From SFEL01 sp963640685 (lineage in GTDB: Bacteria; Bacillota; Clostridia; Christensenellales; CAG-138): a stretch of 64,000 bases of DNA. Below, piece after piece: positions 8,692 through 18,076 of this stretch. The position numbers and the translations under genes were made by a program. Position 1 is the stretch's first letter. Every line of letters starts with the position of its first letter. The notes beneath the pieces were generated by a model. The model was not told the DNA's origin. It worked only from the letters and a program-made list of their open reading frames with translations, and searched no databases. Location: assembly GCA_963640685.1 (NCBI GenBank), contig CAVIAA010000004.1, positions 1 to 64,000 on the forward strand. The letters run 5' to 3'.

Positions 8692-8739
8692 GCGTATAAA
8701 AGCAAAGCACGGGCGCCGTGTTCAGCGCCCGATGCGGCT

Positions 8740-9870
8740 TTACATTTCCCTCTCCTCGGCGGAGCGCTTTTCCTCAAGGCGGCGGTTCACCCATTCGCCG
8801 GTCAGGGTATACAGCACCGCCATTATCGGCACGCAGAGTATCGCGCCGACGAGGCCGAACAGCCGCGCGCCCAGCAGCACCGCTATCATCACCCAAAGGC
8901 CGGATATGCCGACAGCATCGCCGACCACCTTCGGGTATATCAAATTGCCCTCTATCTGCTGTATTGCAAGCACAAACACCGCGAACCACAGCGCGCTCGG
9001 CGGGTCAACGACAAATATTATCGCAAGCCCTATCGCGCCGGATACCCAGGGGCCGACTATCGGCACCATTTGGGATACGCCGATTATCACACTTATGAGC
9101 ACCGGGAACGGGAAGCCGAATATCTGCATGCCTATAAAGCAGAGCGTTCCCAAAATAAAGCACTCTATCAGCATACCGTAAACGTAGCTGTGCAGCGACT
9201 CATTTGTTCGCGCACAAATATAGAGTATCCGCTCCGCGTGCCTTTCGCTGAACACGGCGCGGATGAGCTTTCTGCACTGGCAGAGCAGCTTTTCCTTGTT
9301 GGCAAGGGCGTATATCGCTATTATCAGCGCAAAGAGCAGGTCAACGACTATGCTGACGGTGCTTACGGTAAAGCGCAGCAGCTTTGAGGCCAGCCTGCTT
9401 ACAAAGCCGTCAAGGAGCTCCAGCGTGTCCTCCGCGACTTCCTTTACCTTCAGTGCGATATCCTCGTTCAGGTTGAGCCGCTCCCAGGTCTCGGTTCCCC
9501 AGCGAATGAGGCTCTTTGAGTAGCTGTCGTAGTTTTCCGCAAACGTGCGAACGCTCTCGACCAGCTTCGGGCCGACTATGACGACCAGCGCCGTCACGAC
9601 AGCTAACACCAGCAGCAGCGAAAGCACGGCGCAGGCGACCCGCTTGAGCTTGCAGGGGCGCAGCCGGGCAAACACCTTTCGCTCCAGAAAGCCCATCGGC
9701 ATATTCGCGATAAAGGCTATCACCGCCGCAATGAATATCGGGCTTATCTCGCCGAAAAAGCCGCTTATCGCGCTGCGCACGGCAGACAGGTTCTCGATGA
9801 CCTCATAGAGCACGACGCCAAAGGCGACGACCAATATATATCTTCTGGAGGACTTCCAGAGCCCCTCCAT
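8740..9870 (-). CDS. AI-2E family transporter (PerM/YdiK-like)
   Basis: 376-aa polytopic membrane protein of the AI-2E family. It has paired N-terminal membrane segments, a long hydrophilic stretch (about 85-150), and a C-terminal helix set with the conserved ISVIIGVSQMVPIVGPWVSGAIG and QQIEGNLIYPKVVGDAVGISGLWV blocks. Named for TqsA-type quorum-signal export, but most members are uncharacterised and some act as Na+/H+ antiporters. The ATG at 9870 is chosen for the AGGCAGG just upstream; it begins 7 nt after the uridine-kinase stop, so the two genes are co-transcribed. Confidence 0.92.
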   Translation of the reverse strand: MEGLWKSSRRYILVVAFGVVLYEVIENLSAVRSAISGFFGEISPIFIAAVIAFIANMPMGFLERKVFARLRPCKLKRVACAVLSLLLVLAVVTALVVIVGPKLVESVRTFAENYDSYSKSLIRWGTETWERLNLNEDIALKVKEVAEDTLELLDGFVSRLASKLLRFTVSTVSIVVDLLFALIIAIYALANKEKLLCQCRKLIRAVFSERHAERILYICARTNESLHSYVYGMLIECFILGTLCFIGMQIFGFPFPVLISVIIGVSQMVPIVGPWVSGAIGLAIIFVVDPPSALWFAVFVLAIQQIEGNLIYPKVVGDAVGISGLWVMIAVLLGARLFGLVGAILCVPIMAVLYTLTGEWVNRRLEEKRSAEEREM

Positions 9871-9877
9871 ATCCTGC

Positions 9878-10519
9878 CTATCCTTCAAGCCTTGCCTCCC
9901 GTTCAAACTTTTCCGCAAGCAGCTTTGCGGATATATACGCGGATATCGCGTCTATCGCCATGCGGTTCTTGCCGCCGCGCATAACGGCAAAGTCCGCGTC
10001 CTTTATGTATTTGCTTATGTACTCCTCGTACATGGGCTTTACCGTTGCCAAATACTGCTCGGATATGTTCTCTATCGAGCGGCCGCGGGCGCGTATGTCG
10101 CGCTTTATGCGGCGGAGCAGGCAAACGTCGGTATCGACGTGCATATACACCTTCAGGCTCATCAGGTCGCTTATGCGCCTGTCCCGGAACATATGTATCC
10201 CTTCCAGTATGAGCACATCCATAGGCTGAATGAGCTCGCTGCTGTCCGCGCGGCGGTGCTCCGCGTAGTCGTAGCCCTTTTTTGTTATGGGCTTGTTTGC
10301 GGAAAGCAGCTTTATATCCTCATACAGCTCGTCAAAGTCGAATATATTCGGCTCGTCGTAGTTTATGTGTACCCGCTGCTCAAAGGGCAGGTCGGAATGG
10401 TCGCGATAGTAGCAGTCCAGCCCAATTATTGCAGAGGTGCAGGTGAGCGAATCCTGTATCTCCTTTGCGAGAGTGCTCTTCCCGCTGCCGCTTGCGCCGC
10501 ATATGCCTACGATTATCAT
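9878..10519 (-). CDS. udk: Uridine kinase
   Basis: 213 aa, standard for Udk. It phosphorylates uridine and cytidine to the monophosphates in pyrimidine salvage. Walker A GASGSGKST at residues 8-16, substrate loop LDCYYRDHSDLPFEQRVHINYDEPNIFDFDEL, ILEGIHMF (Walker B equivalent), and the lid region RIKRDIRARGRS. It lacks a phosphoribosyltransferase fusion. First gene of a two-gene unit with the AI-2E transporter. A consensus -10 (TATAAT, minus strand 10550-10555) lies 30 nt upstream with only a weak -35. Confidence 0.95.
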   Translation of the reverse strand: MIIVGICGASGSGKSTLAKEIQDSLTCTSAIIGLDCYYRDHSDLPFEQRVHINYDEPNIFDFDELYEDIKLLSANKPITKKGYDYAEHRRADSSELIQPMDVLILEGIHMFRDRRISDLMSLKVYMHVDTDVCLLRRIKRDIRARGRSIENISEQYLATVKPMYEEYISKYIKDADFAVMRGGKNRMAIDAISAYISAKLLAEKFEREARLEG

Positions 10520-10657
10520 GCCGTATCCCCCAATGCCGTACTTTTTACCATTATAACCCCAAGCGGTGCATTTTAACAGACGGAATATGCCGCATATGGC
10601 TTAAATTAGCAGCTTATACGGGTTTACTATTTGTTTGATTTTGCTTTATAATAACTG

Positions 10658-10666
10658 TGCTATAAT
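10658..10666 (+). promoter_or_regulatory. Extended -10 promoter of the NlpC/P60 gene
   Basis: TGCTATAAT 36 nt upstream of the ATG. A second TATAAT lies 15 nt further upstream with TTTACT 18 nt before it, so two start points are possible. Confidence 0.45.
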
Positions 10667-10702
10667 GCTTAGTGAATAAAAACGCACGGAGATACCGATA
10701 TA

Positions 10703-12370
10703 ATGAAAAAAAGCCGCGGCTTATCCAACATAGAAGAAATACTCAAAGGGGCGCTCAAGCGGCTGGCCAACAGCCTGCGCCGCTTTAACAAGCGGGGCGG
10801 AATAGGCGGCGCCTTTGGCCGGCTTATGCTCAATATACGCAAGAGGGACAAGCGCACCATAACCTCGCTCGCTGCGGTGCTGGGCTGCGCCGTGCTGCTC
10901 ATACTCGGCTCAAGGCTCATAGCCAGCCTAAAGCCGGACCCAAGCATGGAGGGCGTTATAACCTCCTCCGCCGGCATAATCGACCTTACCGGAGACTACG
11001 AGGACGCGGAGGCGGACAGGCAGGCAAAGGAGCTTGCAGCGGGGCCGACGCCGAAGCCGGTATACTACCAGCAGGGCTTTGAGGACGACAACATAGCCGA
11101 GATACAGCAGCGGTTGATGGACCTGGGCTATATGGACAACGATGAGCCTACCAACTACTACGGCCCGAACACCAAGGAGGCCGTTGAGATATTCCAGCGG
11201 CAGCACGGGGTCACCGTAACCGGCGTTGTGGACAGGGCGACCTACGAAAAGCTCTTCTCGGACGATGCGCTGACCTACATGGCCTCCCTCGGCATAAACG
11301 GCACCGACGTTGAGGATATACAGACGCGACTGCGCGAGCTGGACTACCTCGACAAGGTAACCGGCTACTTCGGCAAGGAGACGGAGCAGGCGGTAATAGC
11401 CTTCCAGCAGAACAACAGGCTGACCGTTGACGGCAAGGTCGGCACCGAAACGCGAGAAATGCTGTACAGCGAGGACGCGGTGCCAAAGAGCCTTAAATAC
11501 GGCGAAAAGAGCGACGAGGTGCTCAAGTATCAAAAGCGGCTGAACAAGCTCGGCTACCTCTCGAGCGAGCCGGACGGCACCTTCGGGCGGGACACCGTGA
11601 ACGCCGTAAAGAGCTTTCAGCGGCAGAACGGGCTTACTGTGGACGGCTACATCGGCCCCTCCACAAAGGATCTGCTAATGAGCAGCAGCGCAAAGGCCAG
11701 CGTCATCTCGCTCGGCGAAACGAGCGACACCGTTACCAAGATACAGAAGCGGCTAAAGGAGCTTGGCTACCTCAAGAGCAGCGCAACGGGGTATTTCGGC
11801 ACCTCTACCGAGACCGCCGTCGCCGCCTTCCAGAAGCGCAACAGCCTGAGCTCCGACGGCAAGGTCGGCAAGGGCACCATGTCCGCCCTCTTCTCCAGCA
11901 AGGCAAAGAAGGCGCCGAGCAACTACAAGGCATCCTCCAGCAGCTCCAGCTCCAGCTCCTCGAGCAGCAGCTCGTCCAGCTCCTCCGGCGCGCTCACCGG
12001 CACCATGGGCAGCGTGGACAGGTTCATCTCCGCGGCGCAGAGCAAGATAGGCTGCCGCTACTCAAAGGGCAGCAAGGGGCCGGATAAGTTCGACTGCTCC
12101 GGCTTCGTATACTGGTGCCTGAGAGAGGCGGGAGTAAACCAGAAGTACCTAACCTCCTCCGGCTGGCGCAGCGTATCCGGCTACACAAAGGTAAGCTCGC
12201 TTTCCAGCCTGAAGCGGGGCGACATAATCGTATTCAAGGGGCACGTCGGCATAGCGATGGGCGACGGCACCATGATAGACGCCTCCAGCGGCAACGGCAA
12301 GGTCATACACCGCAGCTGCACGGGCGACTGGTCGCAGAAAAACTTCATCTGCGCGTGGAGGATATTCTAA
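10703..12370 (+). CDS. Peptidoglycan-binding NlpC/P60 hydrolase, four PG_binding_1 repeats
   Basis: 555-aa exported or membrane-anchored cell-wall hydrolase. A cytoplasmic basic N-terminus and one membrane segment (about 54-74) are followed by four PG_binding_1 repeats (about 127-186, 202-256, 268-327, 341-398), each with the LxxLGYL...G.FG..T..AV..FQ..NGL..DG.VG..T pattern. An 18-residue all-serine linker (411-428) leads to an NlpC/P60 domain (about 436-555) with catalytic Cys465 (FDCSGF), His514 (GHVGIA) and His536. Such enzymes cut gamma-D-glutamyl-diamino-acid bonds in stem peptides. Four repeats is more than most homologues I know. AGCGCGGA-type spacing before ATG is poor but the ATG is the only plausible start. 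Confidence 0.93.
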   Translation: MKKSRGLSNIEEILKGALKRLANSLRRFNKRGGIGGAFGRLMLNIRKRDKRTITSLAAVLGCAVLLILGSRLIASLKPDPSMEGVITSSAGIIDLTGDYEDAEADRQAKELAAGPTPKPVYYQQGFEDDNIAEIQQRLMDLGYMDNDEPTNYYGPNTKEAVEIFQRQHGVTVTGVVDRATYEKLFSDDALTYMASLGINGTDVEDIQTRLRELDYLDKVTGYFGKETEQAVIAFQQNNRLTVDGKVGTETREMLYSEDAVPKSLKYGEKSDEVLKYQKRLNKLGYLSSEPDGTFGRDTVNAVKSFQRQNGLTVDGYIGPSTKDLLMSSSAKASVISLGETSDTVTKIQKRLKELGYLKSSATGYFGTSTETAVAAFQKRNSLSSDGKVGKGTMSALFSSKAKKAPSNYKASSSSSSSSSSSSSSSSSSGALTGTMGSVDRFISAAQSKIGCRYSKGSKGPDKFDCSGFVYWCLREAGVNQKYLTSSGWRSVSGYTKVSSLSSLKRGDIIVFKGHVGIAMGDGTMIDASSGNGKVIHRSCTGDWSQKNFICAWRIF

Positions 12371-12398
12371 AAAAAGAGTGGCTTTAGCCACTCTTTTT
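12371..12398. terminator. Bidirectional intrinsic terminator
   Basis: AAAAAGAGTGGC-TTTA-GCCACTCTTTTT: a perfect 12-bp stem with A and T tracts on both sides. It serves the NlpC/P60 gene and the convergent exporter operon. Confidence 0.92.
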
Positions 12399-12402
12399 TA
12401 TG

Positions 12403-13698
12403 TTATTCGTACCTCAGCGCGTTTATGGGATCCATCTTGGCTGCCTTGTTTGCAGGGTAGTAGCCGAAGAATATGCCTATGGTCATTGAGAACCCAAGCG
12501 CTATGACTATGCTCTCTATGCTGGCCTTTGCGGGGAAGCCCAGCGCGTTGCTGGCAAGGCTGCCCGCGGTCACACCCAGCGCAACGCCTATCGCGCCGCC
12601 TATCAGGCATATCACGACCGCCTCGATTATGAACTGCAGCCGTATGCTGGCATTTGTAGCGCCCAGCGCCTTGCAGGTGCCTATTTCGCGGGTGCGCTCT
12701 GTTATGGATACCAGCATTATGTTCATGACCCCTATGCCGCCGACCAGCAGCGATATACCGGCTATTACGGATATCGCGGTCTGTATGGTTCCAAGCACCG
12801 AGGAAAACTCGGATACCATGCTCTCCATGCTGAAGGCGCTCACCTTAAAGTCGCGGTTGCTGCGGTAGTATGCGTTCAAAAACCGCTCAACGCGGCTCGC
12901 AAATGTTGTGGAATCCACGCCGGAGGCGGAGATTATCGTTGCATATGTGTGCCCCGCCGTGGAGTGCATCGCTGCCTGCGCCGTCGCTATCGGTATGTAT
13001 ACCGTGGTGGATATGTCCTTTTCCGCGCCGGTGCTTATGTTGTATATGCTCTGCTCGTACTTATACACCCCTATCACGGTGTATTCATAAAAGCTGCCGC
13101 CGACCGTCGCCTCGATGCTCTGGCCTATCGCGGCCTCGTTGCTGCCGCCGAAAAGGTTGTTCACCAGCTTATCCGATACCAGCGCTATCTTGCGGTTGCC
13201 GGAAAGCTCCTCGTCGGTGAACGTTCTGCCCGAGAGTATCTCCGGCGCGTTGGAGAGGAAGTAATCCGAATTTACGCCGGTTACGGATACGTTGGCGTAC
13301 TGCCTGCCCTTTTCGACCTGACCCGAGCCCACGGTTTCGCTGAGCGATATGCCCAGCAGCTCGCTGCCGTATTTTTCCCGCAGCGCAGAGAGCATCTCGT
13401 CGGTTATGTAGTCCTTTTCCTCCGGCATCTTGGCGTTTCTGAGGCTTTCAAAGCTCATTCCGCTCTGCTTCTCGTCCTCCTCGTCCTCATCGGACTTCTG
13501 CTGCAGCGTTACCTGAACGTTGTTTGCGCCGAGGGACTGCATGGAGTCGGTAAACTTGTTCGTAACCGATTGGCCGAGTGTCATTATGGTTATGACCGCG
13601 CCTATGCCTATGATTATGCCGAGCATTGTAAGGAAGGTGCGCATCTTGTTTGCCAAAAGGCCGCCCAGGGCAAGGCGTATGTTCTCAACTATGAGCAT
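12403..13698 (-). CDS. ABC transporter permease, MacB/FtsX family
   Basis: 431 aa with the MacB topology: one membrane helix at about 18-42 (LLANKMRTFLTMLGIIIGIGAVITIM), a large extracytoplasmic MacB_PCD domain (about 45-290), then three C-terminal helices with VGGIGVMNIMLVSITERTREIGTCKALGA, the FtsX-type coupling segment. It works with the ATPase encoded just upstream (10-bp overlap) and the HlyD-like adaptor before that, forming a tripartite-like efflux pump adapted to a Gram-positive envelope. Likely cargo is a peptide antibiotic or lipid-like drug. Last gene of the marR operon. Confidence 0.93.
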   Translation of the reverse strand: MLIVENIRLALGGLLANKMRTFLTMLGIIIGIGAVITIMTLGQSVTNKFTDSMQSLGANNVQVTLQQKSDEDEEDEKQSGMSFESLRNAKMPEEKDYITDEMLSALREKYGSELLGISLSETVGSGQVEKGRQYANVSVTGVNSDYFLSNAPEILSGRTFTDEELSGNRKIALVSDKLVNNLFGGSNEAAIGQSIEATVGGSFYEYTVIGVYKYEQSIYNISTGAEKDISTTVYIPIATAQAAMHSTAGHTYATIISASGVDSTTFASRVERFLNAYYRSNRDFKVSAFSMESMVSEFSSVLGTIQTAISVIAGISLLVGGIGVMNIMLVSITERTREIGTCKALGATNASIRLQFIIEAVVICLIGGAIGVALGVTAGSLASNALGFPAKASIESIVIALGFSMTIGIFFGYYPANKAAKMDPINALRYE

Positions 13699-14399
13699 AG
13701 CGTACCCTTCCTTTCGCCGGTTATCTCGCCGTCCATCAGGGTGAATATGCGCCCCGTCTCCTCCGCAAGGCTGTCGGAATGGGTTATGAGCACTATCGTC
13801 ATGCCCTGCTCACGGTTGAGCTTGTGGAATATATCCATTATCAGCCGCCCGGTCTTGCTGTCCAGTGCACCCGTCGGCTCGTCTGCAAGCAGTATCGCGG
13901 GGTGGTTCGCCATTGCCCTGGCGATTGCTACCCTCTGCTTCTGCCCGCCGGAAAGCTCATCCGGGTTGTGCTTCATCCGCTCCCCCATGCCGACCAGCTC
14001 CAGCAGCTCCTTTGCCCGCTCCGCCCGCTCCGCGCCCGGCACCTTTGCGTACAGCATCGGCCGCTCAACGTTCTTTAGCGCCGTCGTACGCGGAATGAGG
14101 TTATAGGTCTGGAACACGAAGCCTATCTTCTTGTTGCGTATGTGCGAGAGCTCGTCGTCATCTGCCTCGTTTATGTTCACGCCGTCCAGTATGTAGCTGC
14201 CCTCGCTGGGCCGGTCCAGTGCGCCGATTATGTTCATCAGGGTGGATTTTCCGGAGCCGGACGCGCCGACTATGGAAACGAACTCCTTTTCGTATACCGT
14301 AAGGTCAATGCCCTTTAGAACCTCTATCTCGTTTTCAGTTCCCTCAAAGAAGCGCTTTTTTATCCCCTTGAGGTCTATCATTACCTTGCGCTCGTCCAT
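13689..14399 (-). CDS. ABC transporter ATP-binding protein, MacB/LolD type
   Basis: 236-aa nucleotide-binding subunit with Walker A GASGSGKST, Q-loop VFQTYNLIPRTTALKNV, signature LSGGQKQRVAIARA, Walker B ILLADEPTGALDS and an H-loop histidine in ITHSD. This is the LolD/MacB subgroup that drives mechanotransmission rather than transport through the membrane. Its start ATG follows the stop of the adaptor gene by 1 nt and its end overlaps the permease by 10 bp, so the three products are translationally linked. Confidence 0.95.
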   Translation of the reverse strand: MDERKVMIDLKGIKKRFFEGTENEIEVLKGIDLTVYEKEFVSIVGASGSGKSTLMNIIGALDRPSEGSYILDGVNINEADDDELSHIRNKKIGFVFQTYNLIPRTTALKNVERPMLYAKVPGAERAERAKELLELVGMGERMKHNPDELSGGQKQRVAIARAMANHPAILLADEPTGALDSKTGRLIMDIFHKLNREQGMTIVLITHSDSLAEETGRIFTLMDGEITGERKGTLCS

Positions 14400-14400
14400 A

Positions 14401-16050
14401 TTAGCCGCCCATCATCATCATTTGCGAAAAGTCAAACGTCTCGTCGGAGGGCATGGCTACCTCGTCGCCCTCCTTTATGTCGCCGGTGACCTCGACGTAG
14501 TAGTCCCCCTCCGCGCCGACTGTGACGGGCACGGCGGTCCTTGTCGTTCCGCCGGTCTCGGTTCGGGTAATTACATATACGACATCGTTCCCGTTTTCGT
14601 CCTGCTGAACCGCGTCATACGGCACGGTCAGCACGTTTTCCGTTTCGGAAAGTATTATGTTGAGCTTTGCGTTCATGCCGAGGCGCAGCCTACCGGTGTC
14701 GCTATTTATGCGCACCTTTACCTGATAGGTGACGTCGCTGCCCTGCGTCGGCGTTGGGGAAACGAAAATCACCTCACCCTCAAGCTGCTCGTCCCTCGTT
14801 GCGTCTGTCTTGAATATCGCCTTCATGCCGAGCTCAACGTCGGCTATGTCGTATTCGTCTATCTCGGCGGAGACCACAAAGTCGCTGCAGTCCTGAATGG
14901 TAGCTATTACGCCGCCGGCGTAGGTGTCGCCCTCCTTTACGTTCACCGCGGTTATCGTGCCCGCGATGCTGGCCTTGAGCGTCCCCTTTTCCAGCTGCTC
15001 CTGATAGGTATCCACGGCGTTCTCCTGCTGCTGCGTTGCAACGCCGGCGCTGGCCTTTGCGGATTTCAGGCCGTCCACGCTGCCGTCGTACTGGCTCTGC
15101 TGCGAGGCAACGGTGTATTCATAGCTTGCCTGCGCGTTTTCGTATGCCGTGCGGGCGCTGCGGACGCTGCTCTCCAGCGAGGAAAGGCTGGAATCCAGCG
15201 ATTCATAGGTGCTTTTTGCCGCGCTGTATGCGTACTCCGCCTCGCTGCGCCGCTTGTCGAGGTCGAGGGCGTTGAGCGCCGTTTCGGCTGCGGTAAGAGC
15301 CTTCGCCGCTTCTTCAGATGCCTTAAACAATTCCGTCCTTTTCTCCGTCTGCGCCGTGTCGCTCTCGTCCGTCACGATATAGCTGTTGTAGGCGGCGAGC
15401 GCTATGTCATAGGCGTTCTTTGCACTGATATACTTCGCATATTCTGTGCTGCCCTCAAGGTTTGCCGGTATGGAATCCAGCGTGCGCCTTGCGTCCTGCA
15501 TTTCGGTATACGCCTCGCTTGCGCGGCTCTTTGCCCTGTCGTATGCATCGCAGGCGCTGGAATACGCCTCGCCCGCGGAGATAATGTTGCGCGCTGCGGA
15601 TTCTATCTGGTAATTCTGCGTTTCAACGGCCTGCTCAAGCGCCCGCCGCGCGTTGTTTACGGATACGTTGGTCTGGGTCTTTGCGGCGGAGAGCGACTTT
15701 TCCGCGTCCGCAAGGTTATCCTCGATGTCCGAGGTGTCAAAGCTGCATATTGGGTCGCCGACGGCTACCACATCGCCGACCTCAACGTTTACCGAAAGCA
15801 CCTCAAGCCCCGTGAGGGAGGCTGTAAGGCTGCGCGTGCTGTCGCTTATTATGGTGCCGGTGGAGGATACGCTGCTCTGTATGCTGCGCCGCTCGACCGT
15901 CGCCGTCTCCTCGGAAAGCTCCGCAAGCTGCGCCATGGCGCGCTTCGCCCTGCTGCTGACTATTATTATCCCCGCCGCGATGAGCAGCGCCACGCAGAGG
16001 AATATCACCAGCTTTTTGTGTTTTTTTACCCAACCCTTTGCCTTTTTCAT
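14401..16050 (-). CDS. HlyD/MacA-like efflux adaptor subunit
   Basis: 549 aa. One N-terminal membrane anchor (about 14-32); a lipoyl/barrel-sandwich half (GLEVLSVNVEVGDVVAVGDPICSFDTSD, about 80-110); a very long alpha-helical coiled-coil hairpin (about 110-350, many Ala/Glu/Ser heptads); the second lipoyl half (GTLKASIAGTITAVNVKEGDTYAGG); then beta-barrel domains and a short Met-rich tail. The hairpin is longer than in E. coli MacA, consistent with spanning a thick Gram-positive wall. Adapts the MacB-like pump encoded downstream. Separated by 16 nt from the ABC exporter gene, with AAAGGAG before ATG. Confidence 0.92.
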   Translation of the reverse strand: MKKAKGWVKKHKKLVIFLCVALLIAAGIIIVSSRAKRAMAQLAELSEETATVERRSIQSSVSSTGTIISDSTRSLTASLTGLEVLSVNVEVGDVVAVGDPICSFDTSDIEDNLADAEKSLSAAKTQTNVSVNNARRALEQAVETQNYQIESAARNIISAGEAYSSACDAYDRAKSRASEAYTEMQDARRTLDSIPANLEGSTEYAKYISAKNAYDIALAAYNSYIVTDESDTAQTEKRTELFKASEEAAKALTAAETALNALDLDKRRSEAEYAYSAAKSTYESLDSSLSSLESSVRSARTAYENAQASYEYTVASQQSQYDGSVDGLKSAKASAGVATQQQENAVDTYQEQLEKGTLKASIAGTITAVNVKEGDTYAGGVIATIQDCSDFVVSAEIDEYDIADVELGMKAIFKTDATRDEQLEGEVIFVSPTPTQGSDVTYQVKVRINSDTGRLRLGMNAKLNIILSETENVLTVPYDAVQQDENGNDVVYVITRTETGGTTRTAVPVTVGAEGDYYVEVTGDIKEGDEVAMPSDETFDFSQMMMMGG

Positions 16051-16066
16051 GCAGTCTCCTTTGCTT

Positions 16067-18076
16067 TTAGGCGATCATTCCGGTGTAAAGAGTGTAATAC
16101 CTGCCGCGCTGGGCGATAAGGTCGTCGTGGTCGCCCCGCTCGATTATCCGTCCCTTGTCCATTACCATTATGGCGTTTGCGTTCTGAACCGTGGAGAGCC
16201 TGTGGGCGATGACGAACACCGTTCTGCCCGCCATCAGCTTATCCATGCCGTTTTGAACGATTGCCTCGGTGCGGGTGTCGATGGAGCTCGTCGCCTCGTC
16301 CAGTATCATGACCGGCGCATTCGCGCAGGCGGCGCGGGCGATGGATATGAGCTGGCGCTGCCCCTGCGATAGGCCGCTGCCGTCTCCCTCGAGCATGGTG
16401 TCGTAGCCCTTTGGCAGGCGCATTATGAAGTCGTGCGCGTTGGCGAGCTTTGCCGCGGCGATTACCTCCTCGTCCGTTGCGTCGAGCGCGCCGTAGCGTA
16501 TGTTATCCCGAACCGTGCCGGTAAAGAGGTTGACGTCCTGAAGCACCATGCCGAGGCTGCGGCGCAGGTCCGCCTTTTTGATGTCACGAACGTCTATGCC
16601 GTCGTAGGTTATCTCGCCGTCCTGAATATCGTAAAAGCGGTTTATGAGGTTGGTTATGGTGGTCTTGCCCGCGCCGGTCGCGCCGACGAAGGCTATCTTC
16701 TGCCCCGGCTTTGCAAACAGGCTCACGTCGTGCAGAACGGTCTTATCCGGCAGGTAGCCGAAGTCAACGTCCTTCAATCGAACGTCGCCGCGCAGCTCGG
16801 TAAGCTCGCCCGTGGGCTTCTTCCATGCCCATTTGTCGGTGTGCTCCGAGGTTTCTCTCAGCGCGCCGCCCTCCTCCTTAACGTTTACGAGGGTTATGGT
16901 GCCGTTGTCCTCCTCCGGCTGCTCATCCATCATGGCGAATATGCGCTCCGCACCGGAAAGCGCCATGACTATGGAATTGAGCTGCTGCGAAACCTGGCTC
17001 ACCGGCATATTGAAGCTCTTGGAGAGCTGCAAAAACGATGCTATGCCGCCGAGCGTCATTCCGCCTACGCCGCCTATCGCCATAAGCCCGCCCGCTATTG
17101 CAAGCAGAACGTACTGGAAGTGGCCGAGGTTGTTGTTTATTGGACCTATAACGTTGGTAAACTGGTTCGCGGCGGAGGAGTTGTAGCGAAGCTCCTCGTT
17201 CAGCTCGTCAAATTCCTCCTTGCACTGCCGCTCGTGGCAGAATACGTTTATCACCCGCTGGCCGTTTATCATTTCCTCGATGAAGCCGTTTGCATCGCCC
17301 AGCGCCTCCTGCTGCAGGCTGAAGAACCTTGCGCTGTTGCCGGCGACGTTTGCGGTTATCTTGAGCATGGGGTACATGGTAACTATGGTTATAAGCGTCA
17401 GCAGCGGGCTCACTATCACCATTGCGCACAGCACGCCGACTATGGTTATTGCAGAGCTCATCATGTTGGGTATGCTCTGGGATATCATCATCTCCAGCGT
17501 GTCTATGTCGTTGGTATACCGGCTCATTATGTCACCGTAGGCGTTGCGGTCAAAGTAGGATATCGGCAGCGTCTGCATATGGTCGAACAGCTCGTCGCGG
17601 ATGTTCTTCTGCACGCCCTGCGATACCGTTACCATTATGCGGCTGTATATGAAGGTCGCAAGCATACCCGCAACATATATGCAGGCCATAGTTGCAATAG
17701 CCCTGAGCAGGCCGGAAAAATCCGGGCTTGCGCTGCCGATTAGCGGCTCGATGTAGGTATCTATAAGCGTCTTTGTGAACATGCTGCCGGCTATGCCCGC
17801 AAGCGCGCTTATTATAATGCCTATGAACACCGCCGCCATGTGCAGCCGGTACGGCTTGAACATCGCAGCAAGCCGCTTTATTGTCTTTTTGCTGTTTGCG
17901 CCGAGGTTTTTAAGGTCCTGCGCGTTGAGCGGCCTGCGCGGGCCGGGGCCCTCCTGCTGCTGCGGCTTTGAGGAGCGCCTGCGCCTCTTTTCCTTAAGCT
18001 CTATATTTACCTCGACCTCGGCGTGCTTGTTGGTCTTATCCGTTATCTTTATGTTTCTGCTGTTATTTTTGCTCAT
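16067..18076 (-). CDS. ABC exporter, fused permease-ATPase (catalytically competent half)
   Basis: 669 aa. A charged, Lys/Arg-rich cytoplasmic extension of about 65 residues (RRRRSSKPQQQEGPG) precedes six membrane helices (about 80-360). The ATPase domain has Walker A GATGAGKTT, signature LSQGQRQ, a canonical Walker B ending in LDEATSSID with the catalytic Glu, and H-loop IAHRLST. Its start overlaps the end of the upstream ABC gene by 14 bp, and the two form a heterodimeric type IV exporter (LmrCD/BmrCD/TM287-288 class). The partner carries a degenerate site (see that entry). Probably a drug or peptide exporter under MarR control. Confidence 0.95.
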   Translation of the reverse strand: MSKNNSRNIKITDKTNKHAEVEVNIELKEKRRRRSSKPQQQEGPGPRRPLNAQDLKNLGANSKKTIKRLAAMFKPYRLHMAAVFIGIIISALAGIAGSMFTKTLIDTYIEPLIGSASPDFSGLLRAIATMACIYVAGMLATFIYSRIMVTVSQGVQKNIRDELFDHMQTLPISYFDRNAYGDIMSRYTNDIDTLEMMISQSIPNMMSSAITIVGVLCAMVIVSPLLTLITIVTMYPMLKITANVAGNSARFFSLQQEALGDANGFIEEMINGQRVINVFCHERQCKEEFDELNEELRYNSSAANQFTNVIGPINNNLGHFQYVLLAIAGGLMAIGGVGGMTLGGIASFLQLSKSFNMPVSQVSQQLNSIVMALSGAERIFAMMDEQPEEDNGTITLVNVKEEGGALRETSEHTDKWAWKKPTGELTELRGDVRLKDVDFGYLPDKTVLHDVSLFAKPGQKIAFVGATGAGKTTITNLINRFYDIQDGEITYDGIDVRDIKKADLRRSLGMVLQDVNLFTGTVRDNIRYGALDATDEEVIAAAKLANAHDFIMRLPKGYDTMLEGDGSGLSQGQRQLISIARAACANAPVMILDEATSSIDTRTEAIVQNGMDKLMAGRTVFVIAHRLSTVQNANAIMVMDKGRIIERGDHDDLIAQRGRYYTLYTGMIA

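Noticed and set aside
14230..17743. Long plus-strand open frames opposite the exporter genes
   Set aside because: They are antisense shadows of HlyD and ABC genes, rich in Tyr/Val/His/Arg with no motifs or ribosome sites.
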